The notes: generated from the letters alone by a model not told the origin. 64,000 nt of DNA from Leclercia sp. S52 (GCF_039727615.1 NZ_CP152474.1:2852001-2916000), one strand, 5' to 3'; positions 41,109 through 51,103 are shown, numbered from the stretch's first letter. Translations and numbers: made by a program.

Positions 41109-43185
41109 TTATGTGAGGCGTTGACTGGTGTTGAAGTTATTGGTCAGCGCGTTGGAAAGCTTACCTTTGCCGCTAGCGACATCGCTGATGGCCATGGCAT
41201 AGCCCTGCTGCGCACCGCGCTTAACCGCCGCCTCAAGCATGGCAAGCGTCTGCTCCGTCGGATCACCGTTAACCTGAATGACCGGGCTGTAATTGAACGC
41301 CCCGCCACCGACGCCAATATCTCGGTTACTGATGACGCGACCGTTATCGCCGGGGATCATGTACTGGCTGCCATTATTGGCTTTGAAAATCTCAGGCTTG
41401 CCGCCTTCACCCACACGGTACATGGAACTGGCCGATACCGGGCCGCCGTGTTCGCGGGCACCGGCTACAGCTAACCCCTTAGCAGACAGAATGGAGGCCG
41501 CATAGGCCGATTGACCAACAGCAGCGGCGCTGCCGTAGGTGGCGATTGACGCACTCATAGCAGCAGGAGCCCATGCTGACGCGGCAGCAGTTGCCTGCGC
41601 CATCGTTGACGCCAGAGATGCCGCCGCCGCGGCCTGACCCATCACCTGGTTTTTAACCCACTGCATCCCCATTTCTACAAGGCTACTGATCACACTGTTG
41701 ATGATGGTCGAGCCGACGTTAGCCATCGCCTCCTGTAGGCTCTGGGTTCCATTAATCAGCCCGGTGAGTGCATTGGTCGCGCCGCTCTGCAATCCTTCCA
41801 GAGATGTAGCGAGAAGCTCATTGCCCGCGCTCTGATTACGGTAAATTTCCCACTGAGCGGCGATACGTTCCTGCTCATACTCAGTATCAGCCGCTGCTCG
41901 AAGCATCAGCGCATTCTGATGAGTGATCAGCCCTTGCTGCTCGAATGCCTGAATAAGGGCGAGCTTGCGGGCGTTCTCATTCGCCATCTGCTGTACAGGG
42001 TCAATGCTGCCGATAGCGTCCTGCTGTGGCGTTACTGCCTGCTGAGCACGTATTTTTGCTAGGTTATTCTGGTGAGTAGCCTCCAGCCGCTCAGCGGTAT
42101 CGTTATACTGCTCCTGGCTGATTTTCTTAGCGGCCAGAGCTGTATTCAGATCCTCAACATCCTGCTTATAGCTGGCGCTTTCGCGCGCTTCCGGCAGTAG
42201 TTTCTCAGCGGCGGTCTGGGCTTTGAGCGCGTTAGCAGTATCCCACTTGGCCGCCGCATACTGGCCTGCCAGTGCGATCTGCTCTTTGGTCGCACCTTTG
42301 CCAAGGGACAGTTGAGCATTCAGGATGGCCTGTTCCCGGCTCAGCTTATTAGTTGAGTCGGCAGCAAGTTCTGACTGCTGTTTCAGGTTAGCCAGCTTCT
42401 GAGCAATAGTTTCAGCCTGCGAAGCACCCTTCTTATGCTCTGATTGAAGTGTCTTCTGTGCCTGAGTGTTGCGGTAGGTCGCTGCTGCGTCTTGCTCCAT
42501 CTGCATGGCATGCGGATCGTCTTTGGAAAAACCTGCATCCTCAGCTGCGTATTGCGCCTGAAGCCGTGCGCGTGCTTCGCCTTGCAGCTTAGACAGCGCA
42601 AGATTTCGTTCAGATTGCTTGACGAGGTTCTTTTGCCCAGCGGTAAGGTTATCGGTTTCTTCCTTGAGTGCCGAGACGTTGCCTTTGGCAATTACCGCCT
42701 CTCGAGAAAGGTTTACCAGGGTTCCGATGAATGCCGTCAGCGCGGTCTGGCCCTTTTCGGTTGAGCTCTGAGTGTTCTGCAGCTCGGTGGCTAGTCGCTG
42801 CAATGCTTCTGGTGAAGGGTTTTTAGCGATATCAGATAGCTGCTTACTCAGCTCAAAGGCTCGCTGCTCAGTAATGCCAAACTTGTCGGCCACGGCGCCG
42901 ACGGTGTTGCCGATGCTGTTAGTAGTGGCCTGGAAAGCCTGGCCAGCTGCATATGCCTGCTTCATCGCATCGGAATAGTTATCCGTTGTGATCTCAAGGG
43001 AGGCCAGACGCTCATTAAATCCATCAACAGAAGCATAGCCACCGGTGAATGCAGACAGAGCTTTGTCGCCGAAGGATAAGAGTGAACTGGACGCATCGCT
43101 AATGGCCTTCGGTATCTTGTTGATGGCTTCGTTGTATTCAAGAAGCGCCTGATTGCGCATCAGAGTGGCTAGCAGCAATGATGGA
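41109..43185 (-). pseudogene. Tape-measure protein lacking its N-terminal part
   Basis: About 690 residues are open here, rich in Ala, Gln and Ser, with long helices (ELQNTQSSTEKGQTALTAF, QAAAAASLASTMAQATAAA) and the C-terminal ARTHG-like segment GAREHGGPVSASSMYRVGEGG common in tape measures. A proper start is missing: upstream of about 43185 the DNA belongs to the major capsid gene in another frame. A chance ATG at about 43164 (MRNQALLEYNEAINK) is the first in the tape-measure-like part. The break point is approximate. Tail length could not be set by this product. Confidence 0.75.
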
Positions 43186-43284
43186 ATCGTTCTGGAGGTT
43201 CCACATGTTGCGGTTGGCCCACAGCTCATTCCAGTGGCCGCCGAGGCGGGAGTTTGCCGCCAGAGTGTCTTTAGAGAAATACAT
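43138..43284 (-). pseudogene. Major capsid protein remnant (first codons only)
   Basis: The 48-codon frame MYFSKDTLAANSRLGGHWNE and WANRNMWNLQNDSIIAA matches the start of a phage major capsid protein. It runs into foreign sequence (SHSDAQSGAS) and stops at 43138 inside the tape-measure reading frame. AGGAAC lies upstream of the ATG, so it is a real gene start cut by a deletion. Everything from the capsid body to the front of the tape measure is missing. Confidence 0.72.
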
Positions 43285-43301
43285 GTGCGTTGTTCCTTTT
43301 G

Positions 43302-43751
43302 TTAAGCGCTAGCGGCGGCGACGGTGCCAACGCGCATACGCACGCGAATATAATCGGTGGTGCTGGCAGCGATGGTGTGTTCATCCTGGCTGTAGCCGAT
43401 CACAGAATCAGTGTCGGATGTTGCCAGGGTAAACTGACCAGCGGTGCCCAGCTTAATCGGGCTGTCTTTCTTGTACGCACCAGGCAGGCAGCGCAGGGCC
43501 AGCTCACGACCTTCTTCGACATAATTTCCGACGGCGGAGTCACCGGATGGGATTGCTTCGGTAATGGTCAGGCCCTGGTGGTAACCGACATCGATGATGT
43601 ACAGGCGCCCGGTCAGCGCCGTTGCCTGAGCAAACTTACCGGATGAGTTGATGGTTGCCGCGGTGCCAGGAAGCAGTGCAGCGGCGGTAATTTTTGTTTC
43701 GGTCTTGTACAGAGACTGACCGTCGATATTAACGCGACGATAACGTGCCAT
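43302..43751 (-). CDS. Head decoration/cement protein
   Basis: The 149-residue protein starts MARYRRVNIDGQSLYKTETK, preceded by AAGGAG, and is beta-rich with LLPGTAATINSSGKFAQAT and IPSGDSAVGNYVEEGRELA. It resembles structural cement proteins (DUF2190-like) that lie just before the major capsid gene. It ends 17 bases before the capsid remnant, as expected. Confidence 0.72.
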   Translation of the reverse strand: MARYRRVNIDGQSLYKTETKITAAALLPGTAATINSSGKFAQATALTGRLYIIDVGYHQGLTITEAIPSGDSAVGNYVEEGRELALRCLPGAYKKDSPIKLGTAGQFTLATSDTDSVIGYSQDEHTIAASTTDYIRVRMRVGTVAAASA

Positions 43752-43763
43752 TAGTCCGGCTCC

Positions 43764-45029
43764 TTATTTGAAGTGTTCTTCTGCGGCAGGTGCGCCGGTT
43801 TCTTTCGACTGCTGTGCGTTGTTGGTGCCCAGCGGTGCTGCTTCGCCCAGCGACTTAAACATCACGTCCAGCGCATCTCCTGACAGCGCGTTAGCAACGA
43901 CATCACCGTGCTTCGCGGCTACCGCTTCACGCTTTGCCTTCTCTTCGGCGCGTGAGTTGGCAGTCAGGGTCTCAGCGAGCTTGTCCTGGTTAGCCTGCAG
44001 GCCGGTGATCGCATCCTTAATCGGATTCAGTGCATCGGCGAAGTTAGCGGCCAGGCCTTTGCCGATTTCGCTGATCAGCTCTTGTTTCTCTTCAGTGGTT
44101 AAAGGCATGTCGCCCTCCGTTTTGTGGTTTGGTGCAGGCTGTTCCTGCGGTGTGAAAAGAGATTTGAATTTGTTGGCGACAACGGTCACCCATGACTCCT
44201 GCCGCGCCACTGCCGTGCCGGTATCGTCGAAGGTGATCGCACCTCCTTCCGACTTGTAACCAAACACCTCTGCATTTCCGCCGTTACGGATGATCACAGC
44301 CTGAGAGTCAGTGAAGTCAGCCACCCAGGCGTATTCATCTGGCCCGGACGCAAACTTAGTTTTGGCTGCCCGGTCGAGGCGCTGCTCACGCTCTCTGTAG
44401 GATTCACCCACCAATGCGCCTGAATTGGCCATCAGCGGCTGAGCGAGGTCAGCGTTGACCATCAGGCCTACTCCCTGCTCCGGAGTCGCTGCGCCCACCT
44501 CATGCAGCAGAATGGCGTCATGGTCCATACTGTGGATCTTCGCCACCCATCCGGCGCCGGTAGCTCGTTGCTGTTCGTTAGGCTCAAGCTGGTCGAGGAA
44601 TGCCGCGACACTGGTATGAATCGGTGGAACGTCATCACCACGCTCGATAGCTGCCACACGCTCAAGTAGCTCGCGACCGCCTTCCGACTCTTCCGCCCGC
44701 GCAACATCCACCCACTTCTCGACGTAGATACGATTGCCGGACTTCTTAACGTTTCGGTTCCACGCACCTACATAGCCAACGTTCAAGCCCTCAGGTGAGA
44801 ACGCAGAAACGAATTCACCGTTAACCTGCGGATGACCAAGTGGCGCCAGAGTGCCTTCCAGCCCCTGATAGTGGGCGTCGATCTCCTCCGCCGTGTACAG
44901 ACCGCCGTTCATGACTACGTTGGCCGGCAGCGTGTAGCTCGGAAGCACCAGATGCTCACGGCCATTATGCGTTTCACGCCTGATAGACTGGCTGTTCACC
45001 TTCGTGGTGATGTTTACCTGCATAGGCAT
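43764..45029 (-). CDS. DUF2213 head maturation protein (scaffold/protease)
   Basis: This 421-residue protein has an N-terminal DUF2213 protease-like domain (HLVLPSYTLPANVVMNGGLY, PLGHPQVNGEFVSAFSPEGL and the IHSMDHDAILLHE region). A charged C-terminal helical part from about residue 320 (TTEEKQELISEIGKGLAANF) is typical of scaffolds. It probably aids capsid assembly. The ATG at 45029 has GGAGAAAT upstream. A longer in-frame start would run into the upstream gene. Confidence 0.8.
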   Translation of the reverse strand: MPMQVNITTKVNSQSIRRETHNGREHLVLPSYTLPANVVMNGGLYTAEEIDAHYQGLEGTLAPLGHPQVNGEFVSAFSPEGLNVGYVGAWNRNVKKSGNRIYVEKWVDVARAEESEGGRELLERVAAIERGDDVPPIHTSVAAFLDQLEPNEQQRATGAGWVAKIHSMDHDAILLHEVGAATPEQGVGLMVNADLAQPLMANSGALVGESYREREQRLDRAAKTKFASGPDEYAWVADFTDSQAVIIRNGGNAEVFGYKSEGGAITFDDTGTAVARQESWVTVVANKFKSLFTPQEQPAPNHKTEGDMPLTTEEKQELISEIGKGLAANFADALNPIKDAITGLQANQDKLAETLTANSRAEEKAKREAVAAKHGDVVANALSGDALDVMFKSLGEAAPLGTNNAQQSKETGAPAAEEHFK

Positions 45030-45031
45030 AG

Positions 45032-45958
45032 CTATTTCTCCGCCCAGGCGTAACCGCGCGCCTGCATCGTTTTGTATTCCTGTTTGAGTTTGGTGATGGT
45101 GTCCGGGTACTCCGGCTTTCCTTCGTCGTCGACCAGCACCGACTGCTGACTGCATTTGCAGTTGATGGAGTTACCATCCTTGCTGTACCAGTCCCTCACC
45201 TCTTCGTTGGTATAGAGGTGAGCATGACGCACCGCATGTGTATGGCGGGTAGTCGCCGACAGTGCGGAGATATGAACCAGTAGCGTTTTTAGCCCGTAAA
45301 GGTCATTGGCCTCCTGGTCCTCATCCCACTTCGCCCGGCGCAGCGCGGTAGTCACTTCAGTGCGTGCTATACGGTTTGCCCGGCGCTTCTCGATGCCGGT
45401 CTGGTCTGTCAGGTTGCGCGCAATATCCAGCGGATTAAGCCCGCGCCCCACACCATCAGTCAGCACGCGCGCCATATCTCGCTTAACGTCAGCAGTCAGC
45501 CCCTTCATTTCCTCAAACACACGGGCATGCACCAGCGCCATTCGTTGCTGGTACGGGTCGCTTGCGATGATGGACGCCAGCGATTCCCGCCCGGCTGCGT
45601 ACACCGGGGATTGCTGGCTAAGGTTGTAGAACGACTGCCCGGTCCCCTTCTCCGAAGCCAGATCGATGTACTCGTAGAACCACAGGTCGTACTCGTTGCC
45701 CTCCATCAGCACCTGATCCACCAGGTAACTGGCATCGTTAAGGATGATGGTGAGCAGCGTTGGGTTTAACTGGTATTCGTATCGGGCGTTTACTGCAAGG
45801 GAGGCGGGTATTTTGTCGAGTGCTGATTTGTACGCTTTACCAATCTTATTCATCCGCCTTGCGAATTCTTTCATTGCCCGGCGTTCCAGCGCATCGGCTC
45901 CGGTCGGATCCTGATAGTTACGCGGCAGAATCGGTGGCTTCGTCTTCTTCGTCGCCAT
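45032..45958 (-). CDS. Phage head morphogenesis protein (SPP1 gp7/Mu gpF type)
   Basis: The 308-residue minor head protein has the C-terminal head-morphogenesis motif, with ANRIARTEVTTALRRAKWDE, TRHTHAVRHAHLYTNEEVRD and SINCKCSQQSV near the end. It helps bring portal and scaffold together. An AGGAGAAG site lies inside the portal gene before the ATG at 45958, and the genes overlap by 41 bases. Confidence 0.85.
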   Translation of the reverse strand: MATKKTKPPILPRNYQDPTGADALERRAMKEFARRMNKIGKAYKSALDKIPASLAVNARYEYQLNPTLLTIILNDASYLVDQVLMEGNEYDLWFYEYIDLASEKGTGQSFYNLSQQSPVYAAGRESLASIIASDPYQQRMALVHARVFEEMKGLTADVKRDMARVLTDGVGRGLNPLDIARNLTDQTGIEKRRANRIARTEVTTALRRAKWDEDQEANDLYGLKTLLVHISALSATTRHTHAVRHAHLYTNEEVRDWYSKDGNSINCKCSQQSVLVDDEGKPEYPDTITKLKQEYKTMQARGYAWAEK

Positions 45959-47268
45959 CCTCTTCTCCTAACGGCTTTTCTTCGCCATTGTCGTAGCCTG
46001 CCGCGGTACGAATCTCCTCGCGGCTGAATGCCGGGTCATCACCGCCACCCAGCATGGTCTGGTTAATCTCGCCCATAGTTTTGGCGTTGTTCAGCTTTTC
46101 TGCGCCGGTCTGTTCGTTCAGGTCATCCCAGATAACAGCCTTCTGACTGACTGAGTCGACGATCTGGAGGTCAATAAGCTTGTCGCAGAAGTCCTCTATC
46201 TCGAAAGCGAGGTCTACGCGGCGCGACTGGCAGCGGGAATTCATGTACTTCTGGTCTTCGGTACTGGACCGTTCGGCCTGCTGGTTACCGACCAGAATCC
46301 GCGTAGGGATGTCCACACCAGCTGCGGCGGTCTGGAGGTTAACGTCATAGGTCGCTGACGGATCAGCCACAGCAGTGACCAGCGGCGTGACTGTGGCCCC
46401 CCTGGGTCGTCATCAGGACATCGTTGCCACGGTTCATTTCCCCGGCAACTTCGTTAAACTTATCCTGCAGCTCGTCAATGCTCACGCCATAAAGGGACGC
46501 GAGATTGCTGAAGTCTATTTCCTTTTCAAAGTTGACATTAAGCTGACGAGCCGCGTTCTTCAGGAAGGATTCACCAGACCCGCCCTCTACCTTCTCCAGG
46601 CTCACGAAGGCGTTATAGGCTGGCTCAAGGAAGCCGATCGCATCATCTGAGTAATCACCCAGGATAAACACGCGATCAGGGTGGATGTTAACCCTGCGGC
46701 TTGAACCGTTTGGCAGCCGCTCGGTGTATTGCCACATCTTCGGCTGGCCGTAAGTCTTCGAATTCAGACCGGTATCCCACTCACCTACAGTCAGCGACCC
46801 GGCCCATGCTACGGAAACTTTCTGCAGCCCTCGGCCTTTGGTGACTGGCAGGTTCCAGTCCTTTTCGTCGCGGATATGCAGCAGGATGCCAGCATAACGA
46901 CCAACAAGGCGACGTCGGTCTGCATCCGCAAACGAGCGCCACAGCCTGGAGGTGAAGACCTGTTTAGACTTCTTCTCCCAGGCCGTTTCATCTTCGCTCT
47001 CGTCAGCATCGTCACCCTCGATGATTTCCGGGTTCGTCTGCCAGCATTTGCCAACCAGCTTTTCTACAGCGCCGTGAGCTATGCCGCCGCGCCGGTACAG
47101 CGAATAGAGATTATCGTATGTGATCTGCTCAGGGAAACCGTACTCGCACCATGCGGAATGGCGCTTATTGTCCAGCCCCATTGCCGGCACCATCAGCCCC
47201 ATACGGGCGCGAGCCATCCGTGCATCGTTCAACGCATGGTTGACGGCGAGAGTTAATTTGTCAGTCAT
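45918..47268 (-). pseudogene. Portal protein (DUF1073 type) with +1 shift in a C6 run
   Basis: The portal is the ring through which DNA enters the head. The first part starts MTDKLTLAVNHALNDARMAR and has ITYDNLYSLYRRGGIAHGAVEKLV. The frame fails at six C (46397-46402). Five C gives LMTTQGATVTPLVTAVADP and joins the second part, which ends in an acidic tail GEEDGDEEDEATDSAA. The restored product has about 449 residues, normal for this family. The break sits in a conserved stretch and is probably an error. Confidence 0.85.
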
Positions 47269-47297
47269 GGATTGTCCGGTGGTGGATTTATGGCAAT

Positions 47298-47320
47298 AAA
47301 AAAGGCCGCATTAGCGGCCT
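47298..47320 (-). terminator. Terminator upstream of the portal gene
   Basis: The stem AGGCCGC with GCGGCCT closes a 4-base loop and is followed by T6 on the minus strand. It lies between a small gene and the portal gene. Confidence 0.75.
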
Positions 47321-47325
47321 GATAA

Positions 47326-47553
47326 TTAAATACGGTTAAATGCAACTATGTGAATGTAGTTTCTGGGGTACTTCGTCGATAGTTGTTTCTTTATATCATC
47401 ATGCACTTGATCAGCATGGGCCATAGATGGGTAATGCTCTATGCTGGATCCAAAATGCGATACGTTCAGTCCACCCGCGTCACTTGGTGTGTAAACGCAC
47501 CACGATACAAACCATTCATCCACTTCGATATCCTCATCAATAAAGGGTGTCAA
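47326..47553 (-). CDS. Small prophage protein of unknown function
   Basis: This 75-residue frame (DEDIEVDEWFVSWCVYTPSD, C-terminus RNYIHIVAFNRI) lies between terminase and portal and is followed at once by a terminator, which supports it as a gene. The only start upstream is TTG 47553, right after an in-frame stop, and no clear ribosome site is seen. I do not recognise it. Confidence 0.45.
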   Translation of the reverse strand: MTPFIDEDIEVDEWFVSWCVYTPSDAGGLNVSHFGSSIEHYPSMAHADQVHDDIKKQLSTKYPRNYIHIVAFNRI

Positions 47554-47595
47554 TCATGGCATTGAATAGTCTATTTTATCTATATCTTACGGTAA

Positions 47596-48849
47596 TTATT
47601 TGCCTTGCAGGCGCTTAGGAATCATCATCCCGGCCATCTGGCCCTTACGCTTAATGTGCCCATCGAGACTGTAACGAATGCCGTCCCAGCAATGCTCATA
47701 TCCATCGGCCAGTTTCGGCAGAACCTCGCCGGTAATGCGGTCCGTTTTGTACGACCACATACGGGCCTCACGCGCTACATTCTTGCAGCGCGGATGGATA
47801 ATGATTTCGTCGAATCCACGAAGATGCGCTATCCCGTCCTCAACACTCCCCTGCCACTTCTCAGCAGCTGAGATATTGAATCCCTGCCGCTTGAGATAGC
47901 TGATTGTCTCAGGCCGCGCTGAGTCGGCTTTAATGGGCCAATCACGCGAGCCGGGAATTGTGTCGTATAGCTCAGGCATGTGGTCAAGTTCTGTCTGCTG
48001 ACCGTATGCCTCGTACTCGATGTACAGCCGGTTATGCAGGATGAAAGAGCGCACCAGAGTGTTAGGGTCTTTGGCGAAACCAAAGTCAGCACCAAAGAAC
48101 AGGCGTTCAGCCTCTTTCCAGAGATTGTCTGAGAACTCTGCGATCCGGTATTTGCCAGCCAGCACCTGCTTATCGGAGTTTTCTAGGTAAGCGCCTTCCC
48201 ACACCCATGCGTATGTCGCCGGGTCGAGGCGTCGCTGATCGTTCTGTCGCTCACCTTCCAGCACGTCAGGGAACCACGGGTTATCCGTGTAGTTCATTTC
48301 AACGGTGATGCAGTCGTCGCCTGCCTCTTTGCGGAAACGCTTGTCCGTGGCGCTACCGTCGCGCTCCGGGTTCCACGTCACCCAAATCTCTGAACCTTCC
48401 TCACGAACGGTCGGGCTCAACTTCTGCCAGGCTATTTCGCTGACAGATTCAGCCTCATCGACCCAACAGAGCAAGATTCTCGCCTTGGACTTGATACTGT
48501 CTAAGTTGTGCCGCAACCCGGCAAATACATACGTCACCGTCTTGTCGATCGTGCGGATGTACTTTTCGCCGATCTCGAAGTTAGAAGCCAACCATGGTAC
48601 AGACAGAATGGCCTGCTTAACCTCCTGCATGCTCGACTCTTCCAGCGAGTTCATGAACTCGCGCGCGCACAGGATCACCCCGCTCTCACCGTTCATCATC
48701 GCCTGGTACGCTTTCACCGCTGTCATAAGCGCGAATGTACGTGTCTTTGCACTTCCGCGTCCGCCGTGTGAGCAGCGATAACGCTTACCAGTGGCAATGA
48801 ATAGCGCCGCCAGTTTGGCTGGGATCGGAAGTTGAACGGACTCACTCAT
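47596..48849 (-). CDS. terL: Terminase large subunit (PBSX type)
   Basis: This 417-residue packaging motor has Walker A GGRGSAKT at residues 29-36, Walker B ILLCWVDEAE ending at 133, and a C-terminal RNase H-like nuclease that begins with FFGADFGFAKDPN. It cuts and pumps phage DNA. Its start overlaps the terS stop as ATGA. The length is on the short side but both active sites are present. Confidence 0.92.
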   Translation of the reverse strand: MSESVQLPIPAKLAALFIATGKRYRCSHGGRGSAKTRTFALMTAVKAYQAMMNGESGVILCAREFMNSLEESSMQEVKQAILSVPWLASNFEIGEKYIRTIDKTVTYVFAGLRHNLDSIKSKARILLCWVDEAESVSEIAWQKLSPTVREEGSEIWVTWNPERDGSATDKRFRKEAGDDCITVEMNYTDNPWFPDVLEGERQNDQRRLDPATYAWVWEGAYLENSDKQVLAGKYRIAEFSDNLWKEAERLFFGADFGFAKDPNTLVRSFILHNRLYIEYEAYGQQTELDHMPELYDTIPGSRDWPIKADSARPETISYLKRQGFNISAAEKWQGSVEDGIAHLRGFDEIIIHPRCKNVAREARMWSYKTDRITGEVLPKLADGYEHCWDGIRYSLDGHIKRKGQMAGMMIPKRLQGK

Positions 48850-49286
48850 GATTTCGGCTCAACAGGCAGCAGATGAATCGTTGTAGGCTTCGTCGCCATG
48901 CTGCCATCAGATGATTTATGGTCAATTTCCTGGCTGACTTTGTCGCCGTACTTCTTCGGGTTCATTCGAGCTATCGCCCATTTGCGAGTATCGATACGCA
49001 GGCGGGCTTTGGCTACTTCTGCCGCCTCTGCTGGCACATCATCCGCAATATCGAACATCTCTTCGAAAATAGCGTCGGCGCGCGTCTCAGTGGCTTTCGC
49101 GTATTGGTCGCGAAACTCTTCGTGCTGAGCCAGCCAGCGGAACACTGTTGCCTTATTAGGCATGCCGGGGCGATCGCAAACTTTGCGCAGACTTTCCCCA
49201 TCGGCAAGCAGTGAACAGATGTCAGCAGCCACCTCTGGTAAATAATCAGAAGGGCGGCCAGTTTTAGCTTTGGTCGCCTTGCTCAT
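48846..49286 (-). CDS. terS: Terminase small subunit
   Basis: The 146-residue DNA-recognition subunit has an N-terminal helix-turn-helix (GESLRKVCDRPGMPNKATVFRWL, residues about 30-52), a helical oligomerisation part, and TRKWAIARMNPKKYGDK, which is typical of the family. It finds the packaging site, which may lie near here. It overlaps terL by 4 bases. Confidence 0.88.
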   Translation of the reverse strand: MSKATKAKTGRPSDYLPEVAADICSLLADGESLRKVCDRPGMPNKATVFRWLAQHEEFRDQYAKATETRADAIFEEMFDIADDVPAEAAEVAKARLRIDTRKWAIARMNPKKYGDKVSQEIDHKSSDGSMATKPTTIHLLPVEPKS

Positions 49287-49289
49287 TCG

Positions 49290-49493
49290 TTACTCCGTTC
49301 TTTCCTGTGCTTGGCTCTTTGCCTTCAGGTAATCGAAGGTCATGTCGAGAAGAAGGATCCGTAGCGCGTCCTCTTCTGAGACACGCGGGCTAAGCTCACT
49401 CACCCTTCGCTGCAGTTCCTTAAGCACTTCTTGAGAGCGTGCGACGTGTTCCTTCATATCAAGGGTTATCGTGATCTGGTGAATGTCAGCCAT
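49290..49493 (-). CDS. Small helical prophage protein
   Basis: The 67-residue protein MADIHQITITLDMKEHVARS has two predicted helices, with QEVLKELQRRVSELSPRV. GAGGCTTT precedes the ATG, and the stop lies 3 bases before terS. It is probably co-transcribed with the terminase. I do not recognise a family. Confidence 0.6.
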   Translation of the reverse strand: MADIHQITITLDMKEHVARSQEVLKELQRRVSELSPRVSEEDALRILLLDMTFDYLKAKSQAQERTE

Positions 49494-49575
49494 AAAGCCT
49501 CTTTACCCCGTACAGGGCATATTTCATATTTATCCGCTACAGCCATTACGATGAGTCTTCCCATTGTGATGGCAA

Positions 49576-49598
49576 TAAAAAACCGCCCGGAGGCGGTT
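49576..49598 (-). terminator. Terminator after the 49603-49914 gene
   Basis: The stem AACCGCC with GGCGGTT closes a 4-base loop and is followed by a T run on the minus strand. Confidence 0.8.
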
Positions 49599-49602
49599 AT
49601 GT

Positions 49603-49914
49603 TTAAGAAAGTCTATCGCGATGCTCTTGAAGGAAATTCTTGATGTCTGCTTCAAATGTGGGCTTCCCTCCCATTTGGGAGTTAGCTCCGGGAATTCCAA
49701 TATTGTGCTTCTGATGATACGCAGTAAGTGTAATGTCAAATTCTTCAACTTGGCTCAGCAAGTTAGGGGTTGTTACCCCTCGCTGCTGATCAATGGTCAC
49801 TTTTACTCGGTAGGTATCACTGTCAATTTCAATCACATCATATCGAATGAGGTGGCTATCTGTTTTGCTGTTGATGTAGTAGGTCTTCACGTCGTAGATC
49901 ATTATTTTATCCAT
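49603..49914 (-). CDS. Prophage protein of unknown function
   Basis: This 103-residue frame (MDKIMIYDVKTYYINSKTDS) is beta-rich in the first half and ends ADIKNFLQEHRDRLS. It is lower in GC than its neighbours and has its own terminator, so it is probably a cargo gene. A second start at 49902 is possible. I do not recognise it. Confidence 0.55.
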   Translation of the reverse strand: MDKIMIYDVKTYYINSKTDSHLIRYDVIEIDSDTYRVKVTIDQQRGVTTPNLLSQVEEFDITLTAYHQKHNIGIPGANSQMGGKPTFEADIKNFLQEHRDRLS

Positions 49915-49994
49915 TATTACATGTGTGAACCTACATCATGGTGACACTTTTTCCATTATCAAGCTCACCCGGAGATGAGCTTTAGAATGGGCAC

Positions 49995-50018
49995 AAAAAA
50001 GGCCGCTCAGTGGCGACC
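49995..50018 (-). terminator. Terminator after the Rha gene
   Basis: The stem GGCCGC with GCGACC (one G-T pair) is followed by six T on the minus strand, two bases after the Rha stop. Confidence 0.75.
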
Positions 50019-50019
50019 C

Positions 50020-50574
50020 CTATTCAGTAATTGCTTTGGTGAATCCCGGCAGCGGTATCTGCCCCTGCTTTTCAAGTCGTTCAATTTTCGCCAGCAGGAT
50101 AGGCTTTTTCACCCTTCCCCAGCGATTGAGCAGACGCCCGGACATACTCGCTACGTCTTTCTCTTTCATGAACTCCAGCATGACCGCGTTTCGCTCTTCC
50201 TCAAACTGGCGCTGGCCAATCTGAAGCATTGCGTACATCCAGTTGAAAGCATTGATGTATGCAATCTTGATTCGCATAGCTTCCTTCTTGGTATAGGACA
50301 TCACCAGAAGCATTAATCCATCTTTGCGGAGACGGTAGAATTTCTGCGGCTTACCATTCTGTAACTCATTGTTTTTATAGCAAAGCTCAAAGTTGAGCTT
50401 TGTATCAAACTCCGGCGGGCAAGCATCAATAGTCCTTTCAATATCGCGGACTACGTTTTTCGATAGCTTGCCAAATGCTTTTGCCACCATGAAAGAATCT
50501 GTAACCGGATCGTTGTTTGCCACAAAAATCAGATCGCGGAAATCGATGCCGTTAATGACTGTTGGGTAGTTCAT
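50020..50574 (-). CDS. Rha-family phage regulatory protein
   Basis: This 184-residue protein starts MNYPTVINGIDFRDLIFVAN and has the pRha signature: DSFMVAKAFGKLSKNVVRDI, the long FYRLRKDGLMLLVMSYTKKEAMRIKIAYINAFN, and a helical C-terminus. Rha proteins affect phage growth in hosts with altered integration host factor. It is a single-gene unit with its own terminator, between lysis and terminase genes. Confidence 0.82.
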   Translation of the reverse strand: MNYPTVINGIDFRDLIFVANNDPVTDSFMVAKAFGKLSKNVVRDIERTIDACPPEFDTKLNFELCYKNNELQNGKPQKFYRLRKDGLMLLVMSYTKKEAMRIKIAYINAFNWMYAMLQIGQRQFEEERNAVMLEFMKEKDVASMSGRLLNRWGRVKKPILLAKIERLEKQGQIPLPGFTKAITE

Positions 50575-50929
50575 AGCGTGTACCTTACTTTGAGATGAAC
50601 CTTTGCCGCATAGGAGATCAGCCCGTCGAGGCTCGCCAGCACTAACTGACTCCTCAAAGGCTCATTCCAAAGGGTTGGGTTCGACGTGGTTGAATGCGCT
50701 GCGGTGCGCGGTGAAATTCAGGCATAAAAAACCCCGCACGGTGGCGAGGTTCGATGCTGCTATTTTTCAGAGGGAGATATTAAGAGCGGATGCTAGTGTG
50801 ACAGCATGGCCTATTTATATTGCTCATTTGCTCAATAGTCAATACTCGCTCGGTTAGCCGGGTGGCTATGCTTAAAGTCCAGAGGAGAGACTGTGTCAGA
50901 GCCTCAGGGATGAGGTTCTTTGTCCTGCG
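50575..50929 (-). other. Non-coding stretch between the Rha gene and the lysis cassette
   Basis: No convincing gene is seen. The stretch has a terminator at 50726-50751 and several very short frames without ribosome sites. It probably holds the end of the lysis transcript and the promoter for the Rha gene. Confidence 0.5.
50726..50751 (-). terminator. Terminator downstream of the lysis cassette
   Basis: The stem AACCCCGC with GCGAGGTT (one G-T pair) closes a 6-base loop and is followed by T6 on the minus strand. Confidence 0.8.
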
Positions 50930-51103
50930 CTAATTCAACTTGTGCGCGTTCTTTATCTCCATCACGACCTCTCGCTGAAGCCGTCTTATTTCATCGCGGT
51001 GACGGTGCTCCTGCCTCCAGTAAATCCAGAAGAAGAGCCATGTCATTAGCAGCGCAGCAATGCATCCGCCGGAGATGATGTTGTAGATCGAGTACACACT
51101 CAT
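50930..51103 (-). CDS. 57-residue membrane protein coupled to the outer spanin gene
   Basis: The frame MSVYSIYNIISGGCIAALLM continues TWLFFWIYWR, a membrane helix, and then a charged stretch QEHRHRDEIRRLQREVVMEI. Its ATG overlaps the stop of the Rz1-like gene (ATGA), so it is translated with the lysis genes. It could be a lysis regulator or an added holin-like protein. It is too short for usual gene finders. Confidence 0.7.
   Translation of the reverse strand: MSVYSIYNIISGGCIAALLMTWLFFWIYWRQEHRHRDEIRRLQREVVMEIKNAHKLN

Noticed and set aside
50603..50857. Plus-strand frame of 84 codons before the lysis cassette
   Set aside because: It opposes the operon direction, spans a clear minus-strand terminator, and has the composition of random coding shadow.
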